Assembly: GCA_910588955.1 (NCBI GenBank)
Contig: CAJURQ010000009.1
Span: 42,916-106,915 of the forward strand
Origin: an uncultured Lachnospiraceae bacterium
Lineage (GTDB): Bacteria; Bacillota; Clostridia; Lachnospirales; Lachnospiraceae
DNA length: 64,000 bases
Direction of reading: 5' to 3'
The notes beneath the pieces were generated by a model, which was not told where the DNA came from, made no database searches, and saw only the letters and a program-made list of their open reading frames with translations. Positions within the stretch are counted from its first letter, which is position 1; each line of letters starts with the position of its first letter. The translations under genes were made by a program, and so were the position numbers. Positions 16,623 through 25,622 of the stretch are shown piece after piece.

Positions 16623-17732
16623 ATGGGATATGAAATACGCGCGGAAAAGGGATGGGTGAACAGGGGAAATTTGTACCGGATCAAGGAATTGATGAAACGT
16701 GCCGAGCGGGGTGACCGTATGACGCTGGCGTTTTTGGGCGGCTCGATCACGCAGGGGTCCGTTTCCTCGCAGTACACGAACTGTTATGCCTATCTGGTCT
16801 ACGACTGGTTTGTGAGGCGTTTCCCCAAAACCGCGTTTACCTATGTGAACGCGGGTGTGGGCGGCACCACGTCTCAGTTTGGCGCGGCGAGGGTGGACGA
16901 GGATGTGTTGGCATCTAAGCCGGATTTTGTGGTCATCGAATTTTCGGTCAATGATGACAATACGGATTTTTACAGGGAAACCTATGAGGGGCTGGTGCGG
17001 AAGGTGTACGGGAACGCATTTGCGCCGGCGGTTTTATTGGTACATAACATGTATTATGACACGGGTGTCAGCGCAGAGGAGAAGCACCGGGAAATCGGGG
17101 CGCACTACCATCTGCCAAGCGTCAGCATGAAGCCGCCTATCTATGCGGAAGTGGAGGCGGGCGCGATCGACAGGCGGGCGTTCACGCCGGATGACCTGCA
17201 TCCCAATTCGGAGGGGCACGCCCTTCTCGCGGAAGTCATCACGGACTGTCTGGATCGGATTTATTCGCAGAGACATGAGGCGGAGGAACCGTTTCCGATG
17301 CCCGCGCCGCTGACGGAAAACGCCTATGAGAAGGCAGGGCGGCTGCAGAACCATAACAGCGCGCCGGTCTGCGAGGGATTCTCAGCGGACAATACGCTGA
17401 AAAAATACGTGAACGACATGTTCCGCGGCGGCTGGACAGCTTCGGAGCAGGGGGCGAAAATCTGTTTTGAGGTGGAAGGAACGGAGATCGCCGTGCAGTA
17501 CCGCAAGTCGGTAAAACATCCCGCACCTGTGGCGATCGCGGTGGTGGACGGCAATGAGGAAAAAGCGGTCGTGCTGGACGCCAATTTCGAGGAGGACTGG
17601 GGCGACTGTCTCTATATCGACACGCTGGCGCATCATATTTCGCCCGGCGCGCACCGGGTGGAGATACGGCTGACGCAGACACATGCGGATGATGCGGTGC
17701 CATTTTATCTGGTTTCAATTATTAAAGCATAA
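16623..17732 (+). CDS. SGNH/GDSL-type esterase with C-terminal beta domain
   Basis: A 369-residue cytosolic SGNH hydrolase. Block I is FLGGSITQGSVSS (nucleophile Ser near 42), block II Gly in NAGVGGTTS, block III Asn in EFSVNDDN, block V DDLHPNSEGH (catalytic Asp and His near 185). Residues 235-369 look like a beta-sandwich similar to those attached to carbohydrate esterases (CE2-like proteins have the same two folds in the other order). No signal peptide is present, so it would act on imported oligosaccharides. ATG 16623 follows GGAGGAGAACGGGA. It is 61 bases ahead of the GH1-isomerase fusion, suggesting deacetylation of an oligosaccharide before hydrolysis; this is inference. Confidence 0.82.
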   Translation: MGYEIRAEKGWVNRGNLYRIKELMKRAERGDRMTLAFLGGSITQGSVSSQYTNCYAYLVYDWFVRRFPKTAFTYVNAGVGGTTSQFGAARVDEDVLASKPDFVVIEFSVNDDNTDFYRETYEGLVRKVYGNAFAPAVLLVHNMYYDTGVSAEEKHREIGAHYHLPSVSMKPPIYAEVEAGAIDRRAFTPDDLHPNSEGHALLAEVITDCLDRIYSQRHEAEEPFPMPAPLTENAYEKAGRLQNHNSAPVCEGFSADNTLKKYVNDMFRGGWTASEQGAKICFEVEGTEIAVQYRKSVKHPAPVAIAVVDGNEEKAVVLDANFEEDWGDCLYIDTLAHHISPGAHRVEIRLTQTHADDAVPFYLVSIIKA

Positions 17733-17793
17733 AAAGAATGGAGTTTTGCAATTACCTGTCACGAATACAATATAAAGAAGGGAAAGAATACAT

Positions 17794-20097
17794 ATGTTCA
17801 GAGACGATTTTGTGTGGGGCGTGGCGAGCAGCGCCTATCAGATAGAGGGAAATGACCCGGAGGACGGCGCGGGGAAAATGATCTGGGATACGTTTACGGA
17901 GGAGGGCGGCATTCTGGATCACACGGACGCCTACGTGGCGTGCGACCATATGCACCGCTATCAGGACGACTTTAAGATGATGCGTCTGCTCGGCGTGAAG
18001 GCATATCGTTTTTCCATAAGCTGGGCGAGAATCCTGCCGGAGGGGACGGGGAGAGTGAATGAAAAGGGCGTGGCGCTCTACCGGGATATGATTCTGGAGA
18101 TGAAGAAGAACGGCATCACGCCCTATCTAACGCTGTATCACTGGGAACTGCCGCAGGCATTGCAGGACAAGGGTGGCTGGCTCAATGAGGAAATCATCGG
18201 GTGGTTTGGCGAGTATGCGAAGGTGGTGGCGGAAAACTTTTCGGATCTCTGTACACATTTTTTCACGCTCAACGAGCCCCAGTGCTTTGTAGGGCTTGCG
18301 AATCTGCAAGGCATTCACGCGCCGGGGAAAAAACTGCCAGTAAAGGACACATTTCAGATTGCACACAATGCGCTGCGCGCCCACGGACAGGCGGTGATCA
18401 ATCTGCGCAAATATGCAAAGCAGCCCATTCGGATTGGCTATGCGCCCACATGCGGCATGGCGTATCCTGCAAGCGGTGATCCGGCGGATGTGGAGGCGGC
18501 GAGAAAGGTGCTCTTTTCCTTCTATAATCCGATGGAAAACTGGACATGGAATGTGGCGTGGTTTTCCGATCCGGTGTTCCTTGGGCATTATCCCGAGGAG
18601 GGACTTATCAAATTCAGAGAGTACCTGCCGAAGATCACGAAGGAAGATATGGAGCTGATCGCGCAGCCGTTAGACTTTATGGGACAGAACATTTATAATG
18701 GCTATATGGTGCGCGCGGGAGCGGACGGAGAGCCGGAGTTTGTGGACAGACCGGCAGGATATCCGAAGACTGCGGCGGGCTGGCCGGTGACGCCGGAATG
18801 CCTGTGCTGGGGTGTGAAATTCCTGTACGAGAGATATAAAATGCCGATTTATATTACGGAGAACGGCATGTCCTGCCATGACATTGTGTCGAGGGACGGC
18901 AGGGTGCACGATCCAAACCGCATTACCTTTTTGGACAAATACCTGTCGGCGCTCCAGTGTGCGGTGGATGACGGCGCGGATGTGAGAGGGTATTTCGAGT
19001 GGACGTTTTTAGATAATTTTGAGTGGAATAAGGGCTATACCGAACGGTTCGGGCTGGTGTACGTGGATTTCCAAACCCAGAAGAGGATCGCCAAGGATTC
19101 CGCCTACTGGTATCAGAGAGTGATGGAGACAAACGGGGAGGTATTATCGGTGAATCAGAAAGAGAGACCTATCTTATTTTTAAATCCTGTGTTTAAGCAG
19201 ATGATCTGGGGCGGCGAGCGTCTTGGGACGGACTGGCACTATCAGATTCCGGGGGAAGGCACGGGGGAGTGCTGGGCGGTGAGCGCCCACCCGAACGGGG
19301 ACTGTACGGTAAAGGAAGGCATCTATGAGGGGAAGACTTTGTCACAGCTCTGGAAGGAGGAGCCGGAGCTTTTTGGCAATACGGGGCTTGACCGTTTTCC
19401 GCTTCTCACAAAGATTATTGACGCAAAGACAGACCTTAGCATTCAGGTGCATCCCGACGATGCTTACGCGGGGGCGCATGAGAACGGCTCCCTTGGCAAG
19501 ACGGAGTGCTGGTACATACTGGATTGTGAGGAAGATTCCACGCTGGTGATCGGTCACAACGCGAAGGATAAGGAAGAGCTTACTGCCATGATAAAAGAGG
19601 GCAGATGGGGAGAGTTTATCCGGGAGCTGCCCGTGAAAAAGGGTGATTTTATCCAGATCGACCCAGGCACGGTGCACGCCATCAAGGGCGGCATCATGCT
19701 TCTGGAAACCCAGCAAAATTCGGATATCACCTACCGGGTGTACGATTATGACAGGCTCACCGACGGCAAGCCGAGACAGCTTCACGTGGATCAGAGCATC
19801 GACGTGATCACGGTTCCGGCAAAGCCAGCCGCAGCGTGCGTCAAGGAGGCGGCAGACCTGCCGAAAGAAGAGAAAAACTTGCTGATTTCCTGCCCCTATT
19901 ATAAGGTGTGGAAGATCGACGTGGCGAAGCAGATTTCCTTCCCGCAGGAGCATCCCTTCCTGATTATGAGCGTGACGGCGGGAGAAGGGCTGATTAACGG
20001 GCAGATGATACAGAAGGGAGACCACTTTATCCTGCCCTGCGGTTACGGTGAGGTGGAGTTACAGGGCGAGATGGAGCTGATCGCGGCTTCCATTTAA
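17794..20097 (+). CDS. GH1 beta-glucosidase fused to class I mannose-6-phosphate isomerase
   Basis: One 767-residue frame holds two complete enzymes. Residues 1-448 are a GH1 beta-glucosidase or 6-phospho-beta-glucosidase, with acid/base Glu161 in TLNEPQ and nucleophile Glu356 in YITENG. Residues 457-767 are a type I phosphomannose isomerase (ManA), with zinc ligands in QVHPDD (Gln551, His553), Glu571 and His628 in DPGTVHAI. The junction keeps a ribosome-site-like GGGGAGG at 19135-19141 and an in-frame GTG at 19150, so a free isomerase might also be made. Together they could split a beta-linked disaccharide and feed mannose-6-phosphate into glycolysis as fructose-6-phosphate. No signal peptide. 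The 3' end overlaps convergent pdxT by 39 bases. Confidence 0.9.
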   Translation: MFRDDFVWGVASSAYQIEGNDPEDGAGKMIWDTFTEEGGILDHTDAYVACDHMHRYQDDFKMMRLLGVKAYRFSISWARILPEGTGRVNEKGVALYRDMILEMKKNGITPYLTLYHWELPQALQDKGGWLNEEIIGWFGEYAKVVAENFSDLCTHFFTLNEPQCFVGLANLQGIHAPGKKLPVKDTFQIAHNALRAHGQAVINLRKYAKQPIRIGYAPTCGMAYPASGDPADVEAARKVLFSFYNPMENWTWNVAWFSDPVFLGHYPEEGLIKFREYLPKITKEDMELIAQPLDFMGQNIYNGYMVRAGADGEPEFVDRPAGYPKTAAGWPVTPECLCWGVKFLYERYKMPIYITENGMSCHDIVSRDGRVHDPNRITFLDKYLSALQCAVDDGADVRGYFEWTFLDNFEWNKGYTERFGLVYVDFQTQKRIAKDSAYWYQRVMETNGEVLSVNQKERPILFLNPVFKQMIWGGERLGTDWHYQIPGEGTGECWAVSAHPNGDCTVKEGIYEGKTLSQLWKEEPELFGNTGLDRFPLLTKIIDAKTDLSIQVHPDDAYAGAHENGSLGKTECWYILDCEEDSTLVIGHNAKDKEELTAMIKEGRWGEFIRELPVKKGDFIQIDPGTVHAIKGGIMLLETQQNSDITYRVYDYDRLTDGKPRQLHVDQSIDVITVPAKPAAACVKEAADLPKEEKNLLISCPYYKVWKIDVAKQISFPQEHPFLIMSVTAGEGLINGQMIQKGDHFILPCGYGEVELQGEMELIAASI

Positions 20098-20694
20098 GGA
20101 GTGTTGTCGAGTGGAGAATGCCGTATTTTGGCATTTGGTCAGAAACCATTCGTGGATTTTGGGGCTTTCGGACAACTCCGGGTGAAAGGAAAGTCCGATC
20201 TGGTTTTCATACCTGACGGCGACGATATTGCCGCCAACCTTTGCCAGAATTTCCACGTTCTCTGCGGCGTGCTCGATGTAGGGCGCGCGGATAAAAATCA
20301 TAGGACAGTTCCCGATTCCCGTCACCGACGCTTCGGTGACAAAGCTGGCGAGCTGCCTGCCGTAAGCGTTTCGCTTCACGATGACGGGCAGTGTTCCCAG
20401 ATGGGTCGCGGGGCTGTTTCCTATTTCCTCCGCTAAAAGAATCAGCCCGGCGCAGGTGGCAAGTGTGGGCAGACCGCCCGCAATCTTTTCTTTCAGGGGC
20501 GCAAACAGCCCGGACTTGTGCAAAAGCTGTCCCTGCACGGTGCTTTCCCCGCCGGGCAGGACAATGCCGCCGATTCCGATTAAGTCGGAGGGCTGCCGGA
20601 TTTCCGTGCAGACCGCGCCGAGGCTTGTGAGCATCTGTTCATGTTCGATAAATGCGCCCTGTAGGGCGAGGACGCCGATCCTGCTATTTCTCAT
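20059..20694 (-). CDS. pdxT: Pyridoxal 5'-phosphate synthase glutaminase subunit
   Basis: PdxT releases ammonia from glutamine for PLP synthesis by PdxS. It is a class I glutaminase with the oxyanion and substrate loop LPGGESTVQG, nucleophile elbow LATCAGLILLA (Cys near 80) and catalytic pair SFHPELSES. The 211-residue length is about 20 longer than usual: after IHEWFL the tail runs on as non-conserved sequence into the region overlapping the convergent upstream-strand gene, suggesting loss of an earlier stop. It lies 20 bases after pdxS on the same strand. Confidence 0.93.
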   Translation of the reverse strand: MRNSRIGVLALQGAFIEHEQMLTSLGAVCTEIRQPSDLIGIGGIVLPGGESTVQGQLLHKSGLFAPLKEKIAGGLPTLATCAGLILLAEEIGNSPATHLGTLPVIVKRNAYGRQLASFVTEASVTGIGNCPMIFIRAPYIEHAAENVEILAKVGGNIVAVRYENQIGLSFHPELSESPKIHEWFLTKCQNTAFSTRQHSLNGSRDQLHLAL

Positions 20695-20714
20695 CCGAAA
20701 TTCCCTCCATGCTG

Positions 20715-21590
20715 TTATTGTCCGCGTTCTTCCATAATCAGTTTGATTTCCTCCGGGTTGATTCCGACCATTGCCTCGCCCAGATCTTCCGAGAGTTTGG
20801 CGATCAGCGCGGCGTCCGTGTAATTGGTAACTGCCTGTACGATGGCGGCGGCACGTTTTGCCGGATTGCCGGACTTAAAGATACCGGAACCGACGAAGAC
20901 GCCCTCCGCGCCGAGCTGCATCATCAGCGCCGCGTCCGCGGGCGTCGCGACGCCGCCTGCGGCAAAATTCACGACGGGAAGTTTTCCGTTTTCATGGACA
21001 TATAATGCCAGTTCATAGGGAACCAGTAACTGCTTTGCCGCCTCAAATAGCTCGTCTTTTTTCATGGAGACAAGCTCTCTGATCTGGGCGTTCATCTTGC
21101 GCATATGCCGAACCGCCTGCACCACATCCCCGGTTCCCGGTTCGCCCTTTGTGCGGATCATGGCTGCGCCCTCGCTGATTCTGCGAAGCGCTTCGCCCAG
21201 ATCCCTTGCGCCGCAGACGAAGGGCACTTTGAATGCCGTTTTATCGATATGGTAAAGGTCGTCCGCGGGGGAGAGGACTTCCGACTCGTCGATATAATCG
21301 ATCTCGATCGCCTGAAGTATCTGTGCTTCCACAAAGTGCCCGATCCGGCATTTCGCCATGACAGGAATGCTGACGGCGTCCTGTATGCCTTTGATCATCT
21401 TCGGGTCGCTCATGCGTGACACGCCGCCTGCCGCCCGGATATCAGCAGGAATCCGCTCCAGCGCCATAACGGCACATGCGCCCGCCGCCTCCGCGATTTT
21501 TGCCTGTTCCGGCGTGGTGACGTCCATGATGACGCCGCCCTTTAACATCTGTGCTAATCCTTTATTCAATTCATATTGTGTCTGGTCCAT
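20715..21590 (-). CDS. pdxS: Pyridoxal 5'-phosphate synthase lyase subunit
   Basis: PdxS builds PLP from ribose-5-phosphate, glyceraldehyde-3-phosphate and ammonia, as a dodecamer with PdxT. Landmarks: GGVIMDVTTPEQA, the first catalytic lysine in VMAKCRIGHF, the phosphate loop IRTKGEPGTGDV (second catalytic Lys) and FAAGGVATPADAALMM, FVGSGIFKS. The start is ATG 21590 (complement) with GGGAGG upstream, giving 291 residues; the frame extends seven codons further without conservation. Divergent from pdxR. Confidence 0.96.
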   Translation of the reverse strand: MDQTQYELNKGLAQMLKGGVIMDVTTPEQAKIAEAAGACAVMALERIPADIRAAGGVSRMSDPKMIKGIQDAVSIPVMAKCRIGHFVEAQILQAIEIDYIDESEVLSPADDLYHIDKTAFKVPFVCGARDLGEALRRISEGAAMIRTKGEPGTGDVVQAVRHMRKMNAQIRELVSMKKDELFEAAKQLLVPYELALYVHENGKLPVVNFAAGGVATPADAALMMQLGAEGVFVGSGIFKSGNPAKRAAAIVQAVTNYTDAALIAKLSEDLGEAMVGINPEEIKLIMEERGQ

Positions 21591-21618
21591 TGTTTTTCCT
21601 CCCGGTTGCATTTTGATG

Positions 21619-21631
21619 GTAACTATGTTAC
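21619..21631. promoter_or_regulatory. Palindrome in the pdxS-pdxR divergent promoter region
   Basis: GTAAC-TAT-GTTAC is a perfect inverted repeat between the divergent genes. A related half site (TGGTTATATA at 21640) lies 23 bases further, giving a direct-repeat pattern TGGTAACTAT/TGGTTATATA, which fits the direct-repeat operators of MocR regulators. TATAAT at 21666-21671 is a likely -10 for pdxR. Confidence 0.45.
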
Positions 21632-21701
21632 AGTAAATCTGGTTATATAAAAATAATCAATCTGATATAATTTTATATGTCACATAGGGGAGAGAAAACG
21701 A

Positions 21702-23096
21702 ATGCTGACCTACAATTTTGCGAAAGCGCAGGGACCTCTGTACGAATACATCTATCAGTGCATAAAAGAGGATATTTTGGACGGAAATCTGAGACAGGGG
21801 GAGAAGCTGCCGTCCAAGAGAACCTTCGCCAAAAACAACGGCATTAGTACCATTACTATCCAGAATGCGTATGACCAGTTGATCAGCGAAGGCTACATTT
21901 ATACGATTCCACAGAAGGGTTATTATGTGGCGAAGCTGGAGGGCATGAAAAAGGTACAGCGGGAGAGCAGCCTTTCTCTGAATATAAACATACCGGAAAA
22001 ACGGCATTCCTATGCGACGGACTTATCCGACAACAAAATGAATCCAGAGCTTTTCCCCTTTTCCATATGGGCGAAGGTTCTTCGGAGCATTATTTCCGAC
22101 AAGAGCGGGGAACTGATGGAGGCGTCCCCGGCTGGCGGCATCAGGGAGCTGCGGGCGGCGATCGCAGAACATCTGAAATCCTTCCGGGGGATGCTTGTGG
22201 ATCCGGATCAGATCGTTATCGGCGCGGGGACGGAGTACCTGTACGGACTGCTTGTACAGCTCTTGGGCAATGAGAGACAGTACTGTGTGGAGAATCCGGG
22301 CTATCGGAAGATTGTGCAGGTTTACAGGCAGTATCACATTTCCTGCAAGTACGCGGATATGGACGAAATGGGAATGACCTTTGAGGGGCTTAGCGCCACC
22401 GGTGCGGATATTGCCCATATCAGCCCGAATCATCATTTCCCGACGGGGATTACCATGTCAGCCGGGAGACGCTATGAAATTTTGGCGTGGGCAAATGAGA
22501 GGGAGGGACGCTATATTATCGAGGACGATTACGACAGTGAATTTCGCTTAAACGGTAGACCGATACCGACCCTATTCAGCATGGATGCCTGCGAGAAGGT
22601 GATCTATATGAATACCTTCTCCAAGTCATTGACGCCAACCATCCGAATCAGCTACATGGTTTTGCCGGTGCACCTGATCAACCGTTTTTACAGGGAGCTT
22701 TCCTTCTATGCCTGTACGGTGTCCAATTTTGAGCAGTATACGCTTGCCGCCTTTATCAGACAGGGATATTTTGAAAAGCATATCAACCGGATGCGCTTGT
22801 ATTACAGCAGACAGAGAAAAAAGATGTTTGAGGCGATCAGGAAGAGCAAATTGAATGAAGTGTGCGAGATTATTGAGAACGATTCCGGGCTGCATTTTCT
22901 CATTCGGATCAGAACCGAAAAACCGGACGGGGAAATTCTGCATGCGCTCTCGGGAAAGGGAATCCGGGTTAATGCGCTGTCGGAGTACTTTTTCACGCCG
23001 AGCGGGACGAAGCACTGTTTTATCATCAACTATTCCAATGCGGATATCGAAAAGGCGGGGGAAGCGTTTGATGTCTTTTATGAGGTGTTGGATTGA
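21702..23096 (+). CDS. pdxR: MocR/GntR-family PLP-dependent regulator of pyridoxal synthesis
   Basis: 464 residues: a GntR winged helix (residues 10-75, DGNLRQGEKLPSKRTFAKN) fused to a fold-type I aminotransferase domain (residues 110-464). The PLP lysine lies in NTFSKSLTPTIR, preceded by EDDYDSEFR, where the Asp contacts the pyridine ring. The domain binds PLP as effector rather than acting as an aminotransferase. Divergent placement next to pdxST is the classical PdxR arrangement; it probably activates pdxST when PLP is low and controls itself. Confidence 0.92.
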   Translation: MLTYNFAKAQGPLYEYIYQCIKEDILDGNLRQGEKLPSKRTFAKNNGISTITIQNAYDQLISEGYIYTIPQKGYYVAKLEGMKKVQRESSLSLNINIPEKRHSYATDLSDNKMNPELFPFSIWAKVLRSIISDKSGELMEASPAGGIRELRAAIAEHLKSFRGMLVDPDQIVIGAGTEYLYGLLVQLLGNERQYCVENPGYRKIVQVYRQYHISCKYADMDEMGMTFEGLSATGADIAHISPNHHFPTGITMSAGRRYEILAWANEREGRYIIEDDYDSEFRLNGRPIPTLFSMDACEKVIYMNTFSKSLTPTIRISYMVLPVHLINRFYRELSFYACTVSNFEQYTLAAFIRQGYFEKHINRMRLYYSRQRKKMFEAIRKSKLNEVCEIIENDSGLHFLIRIRTEKPDGEILHALSGKGIRVNALSEYFFTPSGTKHCFIINYSNADIEKAGEAFDVFYEVLD

Positions 23097-23216
23097 AAAG
23101 AATTTGAGATTTCGCAAACTGGACTCATGCGGGTAGAAAAAAATATATTGGCATGGTACAATATAGGTATCATAAGTAAGAAATGATTGAGGGAAATAGA
23201 ATGAGAGGGTGATGAC

Positions 23217-23495
23217 TTGAAATTTGAGTGGGATGAGGAAAAGAATGTGTTAAATCAGAGAAAACATGGTATCTCATTTGAAACCGCAGCGTATGTTTTT
23301 GAAGATGAAAATTATATAGAAATGTTTGATTTTGAGCATAGTATAGAGGAAGACAGATATATTGCAATAGGTTGTGTTGGTGAGGTGTTGTTTGTGGTAT
23401 TTACAGAAAGAAAAGAGAACATCAGATTAATTTCTGCCAGATTAGCGAATGAAGCAGAGAGGAGGCTATATTATGACCAGAACATACACTATTAA
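23217..23495 (+). CDS. brnT: BrnT-family ribonuclease toxin
   Basis: 92 residues with the full BrnT signature: FEWDEEKNVLNQRKHGISFE at the start, a central DRYIAIG, and the C-terminal IRLISARLANEAERRLY containing the conserved Arg and Glu/Arg residues. BrnT is a RelE-fold RNase that stops translation. Start is TTG 23217 after AGAGGGTGATGAC. It overlaps the antitoxin gene by 23 bases, in the toxin-first order usual for brnTA. Confidence 0.9.
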   Translation: MKFEWDEEKNVLNQRKHGISFETAAYVFEDENYIEMFDFEHSIEEDRYIAIGCVGEVLFVVFTERKENIRLISARLANEAERRLYYDQNIHY

Positions 23496-23652
23496 TAAGG
23501 GACAGAAACCGACAGAAGAGCAGTTACGGGAAGTCATGGAGGCAAAGAAGAGACCGATTGTGTTTGATGAGGATTCCCCGGAACTTTCTCCCGCAATGTA
23601 TAAGGCGTTTAAGAGTTCCGTCATACAGCGAAACCGGAAGCAAAATGCATAA
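23473..23652 (+). CDS. brnA: BrnA-type antitoxin (short)
   Basis: A 59-residue protein from ATG 23473 with GGAGG seven bases upstream, inside the end of brnT. The N-terminal TRTYTINKGQKPT and the LSPAMYKAFKSS stretch resemble the toxin-wrapping part of BrnA. The usual C-terminal ribbon-helix-helix is short or missing; the protein ends in a basic tail RNRKQNA. It may therefore neutralise the toxin without strong DNA binding. Assignment rests mainly on position. Confidence 0.75.
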   Translation: MTRTYTINKGQKPTEEQLREVMEAKKRPIVFDEDSPELSPAMYKAFKSSVIQRNRKQNA

Positions 23653-23666
23653 AAATCCGCAGTTTT

Positions 23667-23700
23667 AGGGCAGTCTACTTTTCGTAGATTGCTCTTTTTG
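23667..23700 (+). terminator. Rho-independent terminator after brnTA
   Basis: GCAGTCTAC and GTAGATTGC form a nine-bp stem (one G-T pair) around TTTTC, followed by TCTTTTTG. Confidence 0.7.
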
Positions 23701-23823
23701 TATGGTTGGGGTATAAAGGAAAGTACAGACGGGCAGAAACTGCGTGAAATTGTCATCACAGCAGGCTGCTCTGGTATGAAGGATTGGAGTGGGATTTCGG
23801 AAAGCGGAATCGTAGGGATAAGT

Positions 23824-24624
23824 ATGGACAATATCAAATTCGGCAGATTTATACGGGAATCCAGACAGGCAAAGGGGCTGACGCAGAAGCAGCTTGCGGA
23901 GCAGCTCCATGTCTCCGACAAGGCGGTTTCCAAGTGGGAGAACGGCGCGGGATTTCCCGACATTAAAATACTGGAACCGTTGGCAGAGTGTCTGGGTGTG
24001 AGCCTCTTGGAGCTGATGCAGAGCGAAAGAATGGCGGAGGATCAGATCGACAAGGAGGAGGCGGAGCAGGCTGTAGCGGATGCGATCACCCAGTCAAAGC
24101 AGGCGGAAGAGTGGAAGAGGCGGATGTGGAAAGTCAGGCTGCTTCTCGGCGCCTGCGCCTGCGGCATTCTTTATCTGGTCTGTGTGGGCGTGGGTTATCT
24201 GGCAGGGACGAAGAGCGGTCAGGTTTCCGTGATACTGTCCGGGGCGGCGGACAGTGCATGGTATGAAAGCCCGGTGCTTTTCTATGTATGGGCGGGCGTC
24301 CTTGTGATCTTGTGCGGGGCGGGCGCGGTGTACCTTCTCTGGAAGAACGAGAGCATACGGGAGGTGAAGATCGGGCGTCACAAGGTGAAAAGCCTTTTGA
24401 CGATTTTGATGGATATGCTGGTGGTGTTTCTGCTCCACACCTATCTGTCCAACATCGCCAATAACGAACAGCAGCTTGCCACGCTGCCGGAGGCGATTCC
24501 GGTAAACGCCTATGTCACCACGGCGGACGGAGCAGACAGTCGGGTATTTTTATTCGGGATAAGCTGGTGCAGGGACTTCTGGATTCCGCGTATGTGGACG
24601 AACTGCGGATGGATGTGCGGCTGA
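23824..24624 (+). CDS. XRE regulator running into the N-terminus of an ABC permease (frame ends early)
   Basis: Residues 1-65 from ATG 23824 are an XRE domain (TQKQLAEQLHVSDKAVSKWENG). A linker and two membrane helices follow (LLLGACACGILYLVCVGVGYL, LFYVWAGVLVILCGAGAVYLL). Then GRHKVKSLLTILMDMLVVFLL and NNEQQLATLPEAIPV appear, which look like the first helix and extracellular start of a FtsX-type permease. The frame then runs into about 25 out-of-frame residues and stops at 24622-24624. A one-base deletion near 24530 separates it from the rest of the permease. Whether regulator and permease were originally one polypeptide or two fused genes is unclear. The upstream frame from 23689 lacks conservation. 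Confidence 0.7.
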   Translation: MDNIKFGRFIRESRQAKGLTQKQLAEQLHVSDKAVSKWENGAGFPDIKILEPLAECLGVSLLELMQSERMAEDQIDKEEAEQAVADAITQSKQAEEWKRRMWKVRLLLGACACGILYLVCVGVGYLAGTKSGQVSVILSGAADSAWYESPVLFYVWAGVLVILCGAGAVYLLWKNESIREVKIGRHKVKSLLTILMDMLVVFLLHTYLSNIANNEQQLATLPEAIPVNAYVTTADGADSRVFLFGISWCRDFWIPRMWTNCGWMCG

Positions 24625-25574
24625 AAGCGGGGATTGACAAGGTCATTCCGGGTGAGTGGCATACGCTGAATTTATATCTGGAAGGGGTAAACTGCATCGA
24701 AACGCTTGGCAGTATCGAGGAGAGCGATGTGGTGTGGAACACGGGTGAGGATGCCTCCTTTTTACAGGGGGCGGAGGCGAAATGTATCGTGTCCCAAAAG
24801 CTGTTTGACAGGAAGGGATGGAAACTGGGGGATCAGGTAACGCTCTGCCAGTGGTATTACTACCGGGAGGATGAGCGTTACCCTCAGCTTTTTGCGAATC
24901 CATTGCAGACGGTAGAGTACGAGGTTGTAGGATATGTAGATATGACGGGCAAGTGGGATGAACGGTTTGTGGTGCCGCCGGATGTGATCGTACCCTTTCA
25001 TACGGTCAGAAATGCTTATGCCGAAGAGGGGATTCCCTTCTTTGCAAGTTCGGCTTCCTTTGTGTTGTCGGATGCTTTATGTTTGAATGCATTTAAACAG
25101 GAGATGAAAGATCTGGGATTTCGCAGTGTGTCACCCACTGTTCCGGATTATTCCATAAACGGCGTGGCGTTACATGTGAACGATGCCGCCTTTATCAGAA
25201 CAGCGGAACATTTGCGGCAGGTGATCGACACGGTGCGGGCGTTCTTTCCGTTTCTCCTTGTGCTGATCGTGGGCGTCGGGTATCTGGTCACGCTCCTGCT
25301 TTTGCAGAGCAGGAAAAATGAGATGGCGCTGCTTCGTTCCATCGGGCTTAACAGATATCAGTGTTTCCGGATCTTTTTCGTGGATCAGCTAACCTTGGTC
25401 ATCACGGGCGTTGTTGCCGGAAACGTGCTCTCGGTGCTGATTCAGGGCAATTACGGGGGAAACTCTGCGCTTGCGGGCGTGCTGGTGGGAATCTGTTATC
25501 TGGCGGGCAACAGTCTGGCGTTGTGGAAACTTTTAAAGGTGAGCGTGATGGAAGCGCTGTTCGTGGAAGCGTAA
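24531..25574 (+). pseudogene. FtsX-type ABC permease, C-terminal part, separated by a frameshift
   Basis: In the shifted frame, the sequence from about 24531 (SRQSGIFIRDKLVQGLLDS) continues the permease that began in the preceding frame. An extracytoplasmic domain is followed by three or more membrane segments near the end (FFPFLLVLIVGVGYLVTLLLL, LTLVITGVVAGNVLSVLI, AGVLVGICYLAGNSLAL) and MALLRSIGLNRYQCFRIFF, the coupling-helix region of MacB/FtsX permeases. It has no ribosome site of its own; a GTG at 24567 is the first start-like codon. Inserting one base near 24530 would restore a single protein. The partner ATPase and second permease downstream are intact, so a sequencing error or recent mutation is possible. 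Confidence 0.72.
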
Positions 25575-25622
25575 TCAGAATAAACGGAAGTCTGCAAATA
25601 AAAAGAAAGGCGGGATATACAG

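Noticed and set aside
23689..23824. N-terminal extension of the XRE protein
   Set aside because: It starts inside the brnTA terminator and shows no conserved sequence; the HTH begins naturally at ATG 23824.
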